A DNA stretch of 64,000 bases from NCBI GenBank assembly GCA_023539445.1, contig JAKCEW010000002.1, positions 1-64,000 on the forward strand, in the 5' to 3' direction. Below are positions 16,722-28,200 of the stretch, piece by piece (within the stretch, counting starts at the first letter, position 1; the number at the start of each line of letters is the position of its first letter). A model generated the notes under the pieces. That model saw only the letters and a list, made by a program, of their open reading frames with translations, had not been told where the DNA came from and did no database searches. The DNA comes from Candidatus Terraquivivens yellowstonensis (GTDB lineage: Archaea > Thermoproteota > Nitrososphaeria_A > Caldarchaeales > Wolframiiraptoraceae). The translations under genes and the position numbers were made by a program.

Positions 16722-19583
16722 TTATTTGAATGCCGAAATCAGCTTTTTCTTCTCCTCCTCGATTATGTATTGTATCAACCTATTCGTTAAACCTCCCTCT
16801 TTCTCTAAGACCCTAGCAGCGTCATTTACAGTAAAACCTTTCCCCGATAGTGCCACGAGTGCTGCCTTTCCATACTTCTCTACTAAAATCGAACTCTTCT
16901 CTATTTCCTTAAGGAGCTCCTTCTCCCTTCTGCTTATAGGCTTGCCCTTTCTAGATATCAGGCCGTAAATATCCTCCACCTCACCTCTCACGAAGCCAAG
17001 TTTTCTTGAGCCACATGCAGGACAAGATGGTCTTTCATCAACATCCTTGATAACCACTTTGTCAAAGTACTGATAACAGTCAGAACATACAAGAACGCCT
17101 GTCTCGTTCATCAATCTGGCCCTAACTGCCATCAATACCAATCTTTCAATTCTATCTGAAGATACTGTTTCGTAGGCCTCTTGGTAGCGTCTGAGCGTGA
17201 GCAACGCTAGAGGTGAGGGAGTTATGGTATCAGATGGCGAGTATATTGTAAGTTCATAATTTCCCATAGATATTGAGCGGAGAAGCTCATAAGCACCGTA
17301 CTCGTCAAAATCTTGGAACAGACAATAGGACATCGCCTCATCATAAACCACAGTACCTTTCAGCACTTCAGCGATCTTCGAGAGGTTGACGTCAAGTATG
17401 CTCGCTTCTTTGCTGACGACGCCCATTTTTCTTGCCACATGAACTAGCCTCCTCCTGAATAGCGTCGACCCTTCTATAGCTTTTCTTAAGACCTCTCCGA
17501 AGGCCCCTTCGGATAAAATCTTTAAGGCCTCGAGTACGAGCTCTGGATAAACGTGCTTTGACCTTATGACAATTCTGTAAGGGTCTTGCTGAACGGCGAT
17601 TGGCATTCCAATCTTTTCGGATATTAAGAACGAAATAACCTTGGCCAAAGTCCTGTTTATTCTAAGCCCTCCGTGTATGTGTATCACCGTATAGTCCCCT
17701 GCCTTTTCCACAACGATCCTCTTGTTCGTAGGCACGGGTATCCCTGAGTTGATGTGCGCCCTAACCTCAGACATACTCCTTGAGATGACCTCCTCCGAAA
17801 CGCCGTATCTCTTAGCTATATCGGTGCAGATGACATCATGCGGCTCGCCTCCGCGAAGACGTTCCTCGTACTCTGCCCTTAGGCTACCGACCTCTTCTGC
17901 AACCTCGTATGGAACCGGTATCTCGTCGCCTACCCACGAAGGTACGGCACCTTCATATTCATCCAACTTCCTGACGTAAATCTTCTCACCGAGTGTGCTG
18001 AGAATCTCCCATGCCTTACCTAGCAGTATGAACCTCGTCCCAGGTTCACCATACTCAGCGACGAACTCTTCATCCAATATACCTACAGGCTCTCCCGTGC
18101 TTTCTTGAATAACTAAGTACTGTCTCTCCTCGGGTATCATGGAAAGGTTTCCGAAATAGTAATCATAAAGTGGCTTAGAATTGATAGGTTTCCAGAAATA
18201 ACCATCGTCGGTAAGCACACAAATATTCAATCCCCTCATATGCTCAAGGACCCTTAGTAGCGTGTGCCTGTCAAGTTCTGAGAAGCTGTATGCCCGCCTG
18301 AACATTCTCAAAGCGTCTTCGATATTAACACGGCCGTACTCTATCAGGAGTCCGGCCAGTTGGTGCATTAAAACATCGAGGGAGTTCATGGGTATTCTGA
18401 CATCTTCCAGCCTCTCCTCCAACGCTCTCTTGGCTATGACTATGGACTCGAGAGCATCATCCGAATCCATAACCAGTATGACGCCTTTCGCTATCTTCCC
18501 TATGCTGTGACCGCTCCTGCCGACCCTTTGTATGAGCCTCGTCACTTCTCTGGGCGAGTTGTACTGTATGCAGAGGTCTATCCTGCCCACGTCTATGCCG
18601 AGTTCCAAAGATGATGTGCAGACTATGCCAAGTAGCGTACCGGCCTTTAAGCCCTGTTCGGTTGATATCCTTGCGGACTTTGCTAGTGAGCCGTGATGTA
18701 TGCCCACGCTGAAGCTCTCGTCCCATGCCCTAAACCTGTTCGTCAATATTTCTGCCAAAGGTCTTGTATTCGTGAATATCAGCGTCGAACCATGCGATTC
18801 TACGAGTCTCCTTATCGTCCTAAGCCTAGATGCTACATCTGGCATAATGGCGAGTTCCTCGGCCAGTACGACGTCTTCATCTTCCGGCACAGGATAGAGG
18901 ACGTCTATTTTCATACCCTTGGCTACGGGAACCCTTACGATCTCGCAATCCCTTCCTGGCCCGACTAAGAATTTTGCTATGGTCTCAGGACTGCCGATTG
19001 TGGCTGATAGGCCAATCCTCTGGAACTCGGAACCAACTATCTCCAACAACCTTTCAAGTGCTATGGAGAGTTGCGCGCCTCTCTTATCTGTGGCAAGTTC
19101 GTGCACTTCGTCAACGATGACCCATTTTATACCTTTTAAATGCTTTCTGAGAACCTTTCCGCATAGGATTGCTTGGAGCGTCTCAGGGGTTGTTATCAGT
19201 ATATCTGGAGGTATGAGGGTTTGTGTCCTTCTCTCCGCAACCGCAGTATCTCCGTGCCTAACGGATACTTTGATATCCAGTCTCTTTGCCCACCAGTCAA
19301 ACCTTTCCAACATGTCCCTATTGAGTGCGCGAAGCGGCGTTATGTAGAGCGCCTTTATTCCTGGAAGTCCAGGATTTTGCAGTAAATTGCTAAGTATAGG
19401 TAGGAGGGCTGCCTCTGTCTTTCCAGTACCAGTCGGTGCCATTAGCAACAGGTTTTTACCCTCCAGTATCTTCGGTATGCTTTCAATCTGGGGTGGAGTT
19501 AACTCTCCGAACCTTTCGACGAAAGCTGTCCTGACAGGTTTCGCCAATAGTTCCAACACGTCCTCGCTTGTTAGGTCACCCAC
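16722..19583 (-). CDS. lhr: Lhr-type large superfamily 2 helicase
   Basis: LLMAPTGTGKTEAALLPIL, IVDEVHEL, GLSATIG, STLIFTNTRPLAE, QRVGRSGHS; about 950 aa with C-terminal zinc motif CSDCYQYFDKVVIKDVDERPSCPACG. Confidence 0.92.
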   Translation of the reverse strand: MGDLTSEDVLELLAKPVRTAFVERFGELTPPQIESIPKILEGKNLLLMAPTGTGKTEAALLPILSNLLQNPGLPGIKALYITPLRALNRDMLERFDWWAKRLDIKVSVRHGDTAVAERRTQTLIPPDILITTPETLQAILCGKVLRKHLKGIKWVIVDEVHELATDKRGAQLSIALERLLEIVGSEFQRIGLSATIGSPETIAKFLVGPGRDCEIVRVPVAKGMKIDVLYPVPEDEDVVLAEELAIMPDVASRLRTIRRLVESHGSTLIFTNTRPLAEILTNRFRAWDESFSVGIHHGSLAKSARISTEQGLKAGTLLGIVCTSSLELGIDVGRIDLCIQYNSPREVTRLIQRVGRSGHSIGKIAKGVILVMDSDDALESIVIAKRALEERLEDVRIPMNSLDVLMHQLAGLLIEYGRVNIEDALRMFRRAYSFSELDRHTLLRVLEHMRGLNICVLTDDGYFWKPINSKPLYDYYFGNLSMIPEERQYLVIQESTGEPVGILDEEFVAEYGEPGTRFILLGKAWEILSTLGEKIYVRKLDEYEGAVPSWVGDEIPVPYEVAEEVGSLRAEYEERLRGGEPHDVICTDIAKRYGVSEEVISRSMSEVRAHINSGIPVPTNKRIVVEKAGDYTVIHIHGGLRINRTLAKVISFLISEKIGMPIAVQQDPYRIVIRSKHVYPELVLEALKILSEGAFGEVLRKAIEGSTLFRRRLVHVARKMGVVSKEASILDVNLSKIAEVLKGTVVYDEAMSYCLFQDFDEYGAYELLRSISMGNYELTIYSPSDTITPSPLALLTLRRYQEAYETVSSDRIERLVLMAVRARLMNETGVLVCSDCYQYFDKVVIKDVDERPSCPACGSRKLGFVRGEVEDIYGLISRKGKPISRREKELLKEIEKSSILVEKYGKAALVALSGKGFTVNDAARVLEKEGGLTNRLIQYIIEEEKKKLISAFK

Positions 19584-19668
19584 CTATCCTATCCCTCTCC
19601 TATCACATTTTCTATCGGCGATAAATTTAAATCCATTCGTGTAAAATTGACACATTAGTTGGTGTAAC

Positions 19669-19923
19669 ATGAATAAAGACCGAGCGATCGGTGTTTGCGT
19701 ATTTGTGGTAAGCATCGCGGTCTTAGTGTTGTACTTTTGGCTCGTCTTCCTATCGCCACCAACGTGGCAGCTCTTAACGATACAAATAACGGCATTTCTT
19801 GGTGTGGGTGCGATCCTTGTAATACTGGCATGGATAGGTTATACGCTTGCAACTGCACCAGCCCCTGAGCCTCTGTCAGAGTTGACGGCAGAAATGAAGC
19901 CAGAAGAGGAGAAAAAGGAATAG
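19669..19923 (+). CDS. Small membrane protein, two predicted TM helices
   Basis: AVLVLYFWLVFLSPPTWQLLTIQITAFLGVGAILVILAWIGYTLATAPAPEPL; related to the protein at 54709-54930. Confidence 0.8.
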   Translation: MNKDRAIGVCVFVVSIAVLVLYFWLVFLSPPTWQLLTIQITAFLGVGAILVILAWIGYTLATAPAPEPLSELTAEMKPEEEKKE

Positions 19924-19950
19924 CTCTTCTGACTACATGCTGCGTTTTTA

Positions 19951-20865
19951 TTAAACATCATCATACTCGCTTGTTTTTACATTTTCCCCTACGTCTACCG
20001 GAAAAGATTCATACAAAACCTTTCGCATAGCTTCCAAGGGTTCGTACGTTAATCCAGAGAATTCTGCAGCATTACAGACACGAGTGCCGAAACTCTCCGC
20101 ATACGTTATAAGCTCATTTATCCTGTCCTTCCAGCTTAGGTCCCTAAGGAGATGATGGTCGAGCACTAGAAAGGCTGGATGACAAGAAGCTACAACCTTT
20201 ATGAGATTGTTTATCGATTTTTCTAGGTCCTCTTCAGTAAACCTGCTGCCGAGCATGTAGGTCATGGGCCCATCGCATATGATGATGTCGGGTTTGTTCT
20301 GGATGATAAATTTAAGTTGTCGCTCATCTACTAAGCCCTCAACATCAGATGTGTGGACTAAGCACTCATCACCTGTGCGTATGCACACCTCTACGACGTA
20401 TCCAAGCTTTGGAGAATTTCCATGCTGTACTGCCTCTGAAAACTTTATTAATGTATTTCCGATCTTGACTTCTCCCCCATCAACAACTGATATTTTACAA
20501 TCAACCTTTCGCAATTGTTCTAGAAAAATACGGGCTCTTGACCTTTGACTGAAGTTTATGTTATTCTCTGGGTCTTTCATCATGACAGTTTTTCCTCTGA
20601 GCCATGACACGCCTTCATAGGGTCTAGGTATATGATCATAGTGGTAGTGTGTGACTATAATCAAGTCAGCCTTCGATGTTAAGTTAACAATTTCAGCTTT
20701 ATGCTCCTCTAATTTTTTGACCTCCTTCGGGTGCGGTCTGAGACCGTACCTCCAAGGACCGAGCGCCGCTCCTGGGTCTATCACTATGGTTAAGTCTCCG
20801 GTATCAACAAGCGTACACATGCTTCTTGTTCCAAGACTGTCAGCGGCTAACGGTTTTATCAGCAT
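19951..20865 (-). CDS. Metallo-beta-lactamase-fold hydrolase (UPF0282-like)
   Basis: VTHYHYDHIPRPYEG metal-binding motif, VIDPGAALGPWRYGLRPHPKE, LVLDHHLLRD. Confidence 0.85.
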   Translation of the reverse strand: MLIKPLAADSLGTRSMCTLVDTGDLTIVIDPGAALGPWRYGLRPHPKEVKKLEEHKAEIVNLTSKADLIIVTHYHYDHIPRPYEGVSWLRGKTVMMKDPENNINFSQRSRARIFLEQLRKVDCKISVVDGGEVKIGNTLIKFSEAVQHGNSPKLGYVVEVCIRTGDECLVHTSDVEGLVDERQLKFIIQNKPDIIICDGPMTYMLGSRFTEEDLEKSINNLIKVVASCHPAFLVLDHHLLRDLSWKDRINELITYAESFGTRVCNAAEFSGLTYEPLEAMRKVLYESFPVDVGENVKTSEYDDV

Positions 20866-20898
20866 GGAAAGCCCGCCATGAGCGATGTTACGATAATC

Positions 20899-21501
20899 TC
20901 AGCCTTTTTTAACCCTTTTTCCACACAAAGGACAGAAGATAGCATCTGAGGGTATTTCGCTCCCACAGTGCGGGCATGTTATCATCTTCGTGACCTCCTC
21001 GGCCGTTTTCTTAAGAGCTTCCTGAGTTATCTCTTCCGTTGTCTGTGGGAGAGGTGTCGTGGTTTCTGGCTTTTCTTCTACAACGATCACCTCTTTTACC
21101 AGTTCCTCGATAGGAGGTGTCACCCTCTTCGGCTGTGTGGAAACTTCTATGAGTTTCGTGATGCCAGCTGTGATGCCGACCGCTATGGCAATCAGTAGTA
21201 GTCTACCGAGTATTTCCGAAACTCCGAGAATCGCAAGTGGATTCCAAAGTTGGAGCTGAATGTTGGAAATGTATGGGATTAAGAATACAAAGAGTACGGC
21301 TACGACTCCACCGATACACATGCTAACCACACTAATAACCAAAGATCTAGCTATCAGGCTGACTAATATTGCTGAAACTGCAACACTAGACACTGCGATC
21401 AATTCACACGTCTTACCGCATAAACTCTCAACAAGTGATAATACCACTATGACTGCAAACGAGGTGAACGTTGCAGCCATTAACTTAATGTATGATGCCA
21501 T
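20899..21501 (-). CDS. Membrane protein with C-terminal zinc ribbon
   Basis: Several hydrophobic helices, Thr/Glu-rich linker, terminal CPHCGSEIPSDAIFCPLCGKRVKKG. Confidence 0.75.
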   Translation of the reverse strand: MASYIKLMAATFTSFAVIVVLSLVESLCGKTCELIAVSSVAVSAILVSLIARSLVISVVSMCIGGVVAVLFVFLIPYISNIQLQLWNPLAILGVSEILGRLLLIAIAVGITAGITKLIEVSTQPKRVTPPIEELVKEVIVVEEKPETTTPLPQTTEEITQEALKKTAEEVTKMITCPHCGSEIPSDAIFCPLCGKRVKKG

Positions 21502-21642
21502 TTTTTCCCATCTCTGCGTTTTTAATCCTTAATGGGTGTTTAATCCGTATTTAAATAAAAACTAGGTCTTAAAAAGTATTATCATGAACTTTTGATGACA
21601 TTTTTTGCGTATTTCCTCAAAAATATGTGAGTATTTTCGATC

Positions 21643-23031
21643 CTAAAGTTCACCATGCTTTCCTAGAATGATGAGGTCACCGACGTTCGTACCCGTAGGA
21701 CCGGTAAAAATTAGACAGGATGTCTCCTTCAAGAACGTGTAGGAGTCGTTGTTTTCCAGGAATACCCTTGCATCATATCCGACCTCTCTTCCCTTCTCAA
21801 GTGTCCGGTAATCTGTTATAGCACCTGCGGCATCGGTCGGCCCATCAAGCCCATCAGTCCCTATTGATAGGCACACACAACCTCTCAAACCATTCAGCTC
21901 GATGGCCGCTGAGAGTGCTAACTCTTGGTTCCTACCACCAACTCCCTTGCCCCTCACGGTTACTGTAGTCTCACCACCCAACACCACCGCAATTGGTCTT
22001 TTTGTCTTTCCACACTTAATATCGAGTATGAATCTGGCTAGTGTCTGGCCGACGTACCGGGCCTCCCCTTCAAGTCTATGTGTCAGATAAATTGTGTTAT
22101 AACCCAACTTCCTAAGCTTAGAAAAGGCAGCGTTACAAGCATCGGAGCATCCGCCTATGATTATGTTATGCACCCTTTGAAATGCTGCATCATCCGGCTT
22201 CGGTGTTTCGGGCACCTCACCATTCATACCACGTTCCAGTCTGGTCTTTACGCTTTGCGGTGAAGAATCCCAAATACCGTACTTTTTCAAAATCGACACA
22301 GCATCAGTATATGTACTTGGATCCGGCGATGTAGGCCCTGAAGCGATAACCTCCAACTTGTCCCCGACAACATCGGAGAGTATGAGCGATATAGTTCTCG
22401 CCTTCGAAAGATGACGTGCAAGCCATCCGCCCTTTATCATGGAAAGATGCTTCCTGACAGTATTCATCTCGTCGATTGTAGCACCAGATTTTAGAAGCAT
22501 CCTCGTGATTTCTATCTTGTCTTCTAAAGTTACGGGCTCTGCTGGTAGTGGCATGAGGGCCGAGCCACCGCCTGAAATGAGCACTAACACTAAACTTTTT
22601 GGTCCAGTGCTCTGCGCAATCTCAACAAGCTCCTTCGCAGCCTCGTATCCTTCTTTATCTGGAACAGGATGTCCACCGCCCCTAACCTTTACTTTAGAGG
22701 ATGTATAAAGCTCTGCAACATTATGCGGCACTATTATGAGCCCCCTTGTTATCTTATCGCCTAAGAGTTGCTCGATATAGCGACACATAGTGTGGACGGC
22801 CTTACCAGCCCCCAAGATAACAACCTCATCAAAATCCGTAAGTTTGACGCTTATATTACCAATCCTCAGTGTCTTACCTTTTAACTTGAGCTTCTTGCGT
22901 AAGAGTTCGTCTGGCTGTACAGCTCTTATCCCCTCCTCTGCAGAGCTAAGCAAATCTTCTCTAAACTTCCTTTCAAGTTCTGAATAACCCTCGAGTAGCT
23001 TATCCATATTCTTTATCAACCTTTCCATCAT
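21643..23031 (-). CDS. Glycerate 2-kinase (MOFRL family)
   Basis: VVILGAGKAVHTMC, LVLISGGGSALMPLPAE, VVLGGETTVTVRGKGVGGRNQELAL, IGTDGLDGPTDAAGAI. Confidence 0.92.
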   Translation of the reverse strand: MMERLIKNMDKLLEGYSELERKFREDLLSSAEEGIRAVQPDELLRKKLKLKGKTLRIGNISVKLTDFDEVVILGAGKAVHTMCRYIEQLLGDKITRGLIIVPHNVAELYTSSKVKVRGGGHPVPDKEGYEAAKELVEIAQSTGPKSLVLVLISGGGSALMPLPAEPVTLEDKIEITRMLLKSGATIDEMNTVRKHLSMIKGGWLARHLSKARTISLILSDVVGDKLEVIASGPTSPDPSTYTDAVSILKKYGIWDSSPQSVKTRLERGMNGEVPETPKPDDAAFQRVHNIIIGGCSDACNAAFSKLRKLGYNTIYLTHRLEGEARYVGQTLARFILDIKCGKTKRPIAVVLGGETTVTVRGKGVGGRNQELALSAAIELNGLRGCVCLSIGTDGLDGPTDAAGAITDYRTLEKGREVGYDARVFLENNDSYTFLKETSCLIFTGPTGTNVGDLIILGKHGEL

Positions 23032-23073
23032 GCCGTAAAGAAAATATTACATGAACATTTATAAGCACAACGG

Positions 23074-24468
23074 ATGGTGAACTCTGTGATGAGGTTAGCG
23101 GCTAAGCTAGTATTGATCTCGGCCTTACTGCTCATTTCAACGATTCAGCCGGCGATGTCTATTAAGGTTTTAGACTACTATAGTTTTCAGCTTAGAGGAG
23201 ATCTGCCTACGCATATAGCCGTCGAAAGTCAAGAAAGGATCTGGTTATCACTACCATCAAGGATGGAGGTCGTCCTTTTCATGCCGAAAACCGGTGAGAT
23301 GATTGCGGTAAGTCTCCCGGGCCTTCCATCCAAGATTTTGTATTACGAAGGAGTAGTAATCGTGGCCCTTAGTAATGCAAAGTCCGTGGCTGTTATAGAC
23401 CCAAATACGTTCGAAGTAAAGACATTCGAGTTCAGGGCGAACGTCGTGGATATGTATCCAACGAAAAATGGTATATGGCTTACGCTTCCTGATATCCCTC
23501 AGGTCGTGTTATTTTCACCGTCCGAGATGAGAGTGTTAAAAGAGTTGAATTTGAACGTTGCCACCGGTGAAGGCATCATTGCAGAATCTGACTCTGGTCT
23601 ATGGGTTATAGAGAAGTCCTACAGAAGCTTGCTACTTGTTGATACGCTGTCTGGCTCTATCAAAACGTATGAAGTCGGAAACCAGACTTATCTTGTAGCG
23701 CCGGCAAAGGACGGTGGTGTTTGGGCAGTGACTGTCGAGGGTTACTTAATTCGCATAACAAGGGACTTAAAGCTGGTCGAGAAAGTAGCTCTGCCAGCTG
23801 GGACAGTTGTCGCTCCACCCCTTCTTTCAACCGATTATGGCTCTGTTGTTTACTTCTGCAGGCCAAGAAATTCAGCGGGAGAGGTTTTTGATGGAAATGT
23901 GGAGGAAATTCGTATGGGCCTCGCCTCACCATGGCATCCGACAAAAGGTCCTAATAATACGTTTTGGTTCATCGATATAACGAAGAATGCCATAGGCGTT
24001 GTAACAATTTCTAAACCACCAACGATAAAGGTTGCAGGAGTCGAGAAACTTACAGATAAAGATTTCAGAGTTTTTGCTGAGGTCGAAGACAGAGAGGGTG
24101 ATTTGATGCACGTTATGGCTGTCGTGGAACAGTATGTGGGCGGAAAACTCATCATGAACTCTACCTTCGAGATGGGCTTAGTCCAAGGTAACAGGTACGC
24201 CGGAGATGAGAGTATAGGAATCGATAATGGGATAGCTATGGTAAAGGTTGTTGCATCTGATGCGGTAGGTAACGTTGTTTACTTTCGTGCCGGAAACATA
24301 ACAATAAAGGATGGTGTTATAACCAATATCGAGCTAAAAAAAGGTGAGGAGCAAGGAACCGGTATACAGATTTACATACTCATCTCGGAATTGCTGCTGC
24401 TTATACCGGTGGTGCTTGCAGTTTTTTACGTTATTAGGAGAAGGAAAAAGCCTCATAAGCGTAAATAG
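23074..24468 (+). CDS. Secreted/membrane-anchored beta-propeller-like protein
   Basis: N-terminal signal-like helix, repeated GGVWAVT/GLWVIE/NTFWFID blades (Vgb/NHL-like), C-terminal TM helix followed by RRRKKPHKRK. Confidence 0.7.
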   Translation: MVNSVMRLAAKLVLISALLLISTIQPAMSIKVLDYYSFQLRGDLPTHIAVESQERIWLSLPSRMEVVLFMPKTGEMIAVSLPGLPSKILYYEGVVIVALSNAKSVAVIDPNTFEVKTFEFRANVVDMYPTKNGIWLTLPDIPQVVLFSPSEMRVLKELNLNVATGEGIIAESDSGLWVIEKSYRSLLLVDTLSGSIKTYEVGNQTYLVAPAKDGGVWAVTVEGYLIRITRDLKLVEKVALPAGTVVAPPLLSTDYGSVVYFCRPRNSAGEVFDGNVEEIRMGLASPWHPTKGPNNTFWFIDITKNAIGVVTISKPPTIKVAGVEKLTDKDFRVFAEVEDREGDLMHVMAVVEQYVGGKLIMNSTFEMGLVQGNRYAGDESIGIDNGIAMVKVVASDAVGNVVYFRAGNITIKDGVITNIELKKGEEQGTGIQIYILISELLLLIPVVLAVFYVIRRRKKPHKRK

Positions 24469-25094
24469 TTTAAGATTTTAAGACTCTCGATACCTTTACG
24501 ACCCGACTCTAACAACTTTTTGAGCGTTTTCAAGTCTTTAGGCAAGTCCACATCCAAACATACTCCTAACGATGCGTATACCGCCACTTTTTTCCCGCAT
24601 GCCTTTGCTGAAGACATGTGTTTGGAGAAGCTCGAGACTCCAAACTGCATCTTGATTATATGTGCGCCCTTCATTGCTAGGGCATTTGTACCCTTCAACC
24701 CAAAGGAAGGAGAAATTACGACTTCGTTGTACTCCAGTAGCCTTCCTATGGTTTTCACATCTTCTGGTAAGAGTAACGGAAGATCGCAGGGGAATATGGC
24801 AAAACCTCCCGCATATTTTGAGCAAAGCGCGCTAATAGTGTTCTCGAGGGATTCGTTGAGTTCATGCCATACATCGGGTATAAAAGACAACCCCCTCTGC
24901 TTAGCCAGCAACTCTACCTCGGGATCGCTTCCGATTACATATACGTTATTTAGACCAGCCCCTAGGCATGCATCAACAACTAACTCGAGCATTTTGATGA
25001 TAAGCTGCTTGCGTTGCTCTTGGTTAAGTAACCTCCTAAGTCTTGATTTCCCATCCGCTAACTTCTTAACCGGAATTATAGCAAATTCAAGCAA
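24453..25094 (-). CDS. cofC: 2-phospho-L-lactate guanylyltransferase CofC
   Basis: FAIIPVKKLADGKSRLRRLLNQEQRKQLIIKMLELV and IFPCDLPLLLPEDV. Confidence 0.92.
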   Translation of the reverse strand: MLEFAIIPVKKLADGKSRLRRLLNQEQRKQLIIKMLELVVDACLGAGLNNVYVIGSDPEVELLAKQRGLSFIPDVWHELNESLENTISALCSKYAGGFAIFPCDLPLLLPEDVKTIGRLLEYNEVVISPSFGLKGTNALAMKGAHIIKMQFGVSSFSKHMSSAKACGKKVAVYASLGVCLDVDLPKDLKTLKKLLESGRKGIESLKILNYLRL

Positions 25095-25222
25095 GACAAG
25101 TCTAAGTTTAATTTTTGAAATTGTTAAATATTAAATTTCCTCACTTTTACGCTAAGTATAAACCAAAAGTAAAAATTTAGGCGGTGTTGATTACCATCAG
25201 AGGGTTTTCGCGGGGATAAAGG

Positions 25223-28200
25223 GTGATACCGGTAATATACGAAGATTTGTGTATTGTTTGCAAAAAGGACGTGTCCTCTGAGGAAATTTCTGAAAGAAAG
25301 TGTAGCGTCAAAAAAGTCCCCTTCAACTCGGCGATGCAGATTGTAGAAGAAGCTGGACTTGAAAACCTATTTAGGAAAACATTAGGAGAACCGAGAGAGT
25401 TGCAGAAGTTTTGGATAAAAAGGTTCATCAGAAATGAGAGCTTCACCATAGTAGCTCCGACCGGTATTGGAAAAACCGCTTTCGGGTTAATTGCCTCACT
25501 CTTTTTAGCATTAAAGAGAAAGAAAAGCTATGTTATAGTACCCACGACGATTTTGGTCGGGCAGTGTGTTAATGAGCTGAGAAATTTTTGCTCAAAGATA
25601 GGCAAAAGTGTTGGCACAAACGAAAAGGGAGATATAACCGTAGTATTCTATCATGAAAAGATTGATAAAAAAGAAAAAGAGAAATTCGAGGAAGCCCTCA
25701 ATAATGGTAACTTTGACATTATGGTAACGACCGCGGCCTTTCTTTCTAAGAGGTTTGAGAAGATCAAAAACATTTTTTTCGACTTCATATTCGTTGATGA
25801 TGTAGATGCCATCCTAAAAGCCTCAAAAAACGTTGAAAGGATCTTATACCTTCTAGGGTTTAGGAAAGTTGATGGGCAGTGGACGGGTGAACCGAAAGGC
25901 ATCCTGATAGTCTCCACAGCGACCACGAGTAAAGGCAAGGCTACAACGCTATTTAGAAAATTGTTAAATTTTGACGTCGGCTCCTCTTTCTTCACAGTTA
26001 GAAATATTGATGATTTTTACCTAAATCTGGAAGAAATAGAAAAGATAAAGGAAATTTTGAGGACGATGGGCAATGGATGCATAATTTATGCCCGAGATGG
26101 TGAGGAGGCTGAAAAATATTACGAAGCATTAAAAAACGAATTCAGAATTGGACTTGTGTTAGCTGGAAGAAAGAGAGATTATGACCTTTTTTACGAGGGC
26201 AAGATTGACCATTTGATTGGAACATCGTATTACTATGGTTTACTCGTTAGGGGATTGGACCTTCCCCAAAAAATAAGATACGTTATTTTCATCGGCGCTC
26301 CTGTTTTAAGATTTAGATACGAAACCCTAACACCAAAGCTGATAAAAACCTTGGCCCTTGGTCTGCAGGAAGATGAATCTATACGAAAAAATCTTCCACT
26401 GATACTTAATTTGGAGAAGCACCCAGAAAAATTGGAAGAGATAAAAAAACTGATAAGCGAGGTTTTGCAAAAAAGAAAAATTGAGGACTTTGTTGTAAGG
26501 GAAAACGAGATAATATTTCCGGACATCAAAACTTACATCCAAGGATCTGGAAGATCATCTAGGCTGACGGTTAATGGTCTAACAAAGGGCGCATCGTTTT
26601 TGCTAGAAAAAGACGAAGAAATACTGAACGCATTCGTTAAAAGAGCAAAATATTACGACATAGTGTTTAAAACATTTGATGAGGCTAACTTCGAATCGCT
26701 AAAGAAGGAAATCGATGAAACCAGAGCGCCTGGATATCATGCAGTCGAGGCAATAAGGCCTGCGTTATTAATTGTCGAAAGTCCTACAAAAGCAAGGATA
26801 ATCTCCCGATTTTTTGGGCGTCCAAGCGTTAAAGTTCTTAACAATTTGGTTGTGTACGAGGTTGCGAGCCAAAATTACGTATTATCTATAACCGCTTGCC
26901 TCGGTCACATCGTTGACTTGGTTACTGACAGAGGCTTTCATGGAGTTCAAGTTAACGGAAACTTCACGCCCATATATACAACAATAAAGCGGTGCAAACG
27001 ATGCAACTACCAGTTCACCAACAAACAGGATAGTTGTCCAGTGTGCGGGCATAGCGAAATAGACGATTCAGCAGGAAGAATAGACTCCCTGAGGAACATT
27101 GCTTACCAAATAGGTTTTGTCATTATCGGTACAGACCCTGATGCCGAAGGTGAAAAGATTGCTTGGGACCTAAAAAACCTCTTGAGCGGATTGGCGGAAG
27201 TAAAGCGTGCTGAGTTTCATGAGGTCACGCCCTCAGCCATCATTAGAGCCATTTCAAACTTAAGGGATGTTAACGAGGATCTTGTGAAAGCTCAGATACT
27301 CCGAAGGGTAGAGGACAGATGGATAGGTTTCGTCCTTTCACAGTTACTCTGGAAACGTTTTGGAGATTATAACTTGTCTGCAGGTAGAGTCCAAACACCC
27401 GTCCTAGGGTGGATAATCCAGCGTGCGGATGAATTCAAGAGGAAAAAGAAGGTTGCTTACGCCCCGCAGTTGGGCTTGACCTTTGAAGAGCTGGAAGGTG
27501 AGCAGAAACAACTACGCGTAGAAATTTCATTAATAGAAGAAAGACAAGAAAAACGCCTACCGCTTCCACCTTATACGACAGACGAAATGTTGAGGGATGC
27601 TAACCGCATCATGCACCTAAGTTCTAATGTAGCAATGAAGTTGGCACAAGATCTTTTCGAGAGTGGTCTTATAACCTATCACAGAACAGACTCGACACAC
27701 GTAAGTGATGTCGGATTAAGGATCGCAAAGGAATTTCTAGGGGAAGAGTTTGCAGGTAGGCATTGGTCAACAGCCGAGGGTGCTCATGAATGCATAAGAC
27801 CCACGAGACCTTGGGATAGATTTACACTTCAGAGAATGATATACGAGGGTGTTGTACCAGTTGAGGGGTTGACTGCTGAGCACTTTGCACTCTATGACAT
27901 GATTTTCAGACGCTACATGTCAAGTCAGTGCCGTGAATTTGAGGTTAAAATTAAGAAATACTTGTTAAAGTTTTTGGATAAGGAGAAAATAATCGAGAGA
28001 ATAGTTGATGCAAAAGGTAGGGCTTTAGAACTCTACAGAAGCGTGGTTATCGATAAGGAACTTCCAGAAGGGGTCTTTGACGTCGAGTTGGAATACCGAA
28101 TAGTACCTTCTGCCTACCCATACACACAGGCCGATGTGATAAAACTCATGAAGGAAAGAGCAATCGGTAGGCCGTCCACATACGCAACGATAATCGATAA

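Noticed and set aside
21560-21640. Possible C/D box sRNA (contains TGATGA)
   Set aside because: No matching D box (CTGA) or C'/D' pair within a suitable distance.
24520-25134. 204-aa plus-strand ORF antisense to cofC
   Set aside because: Ser/Pro/Thr-rich shadow translation of a clearly coding minus-strand gene.
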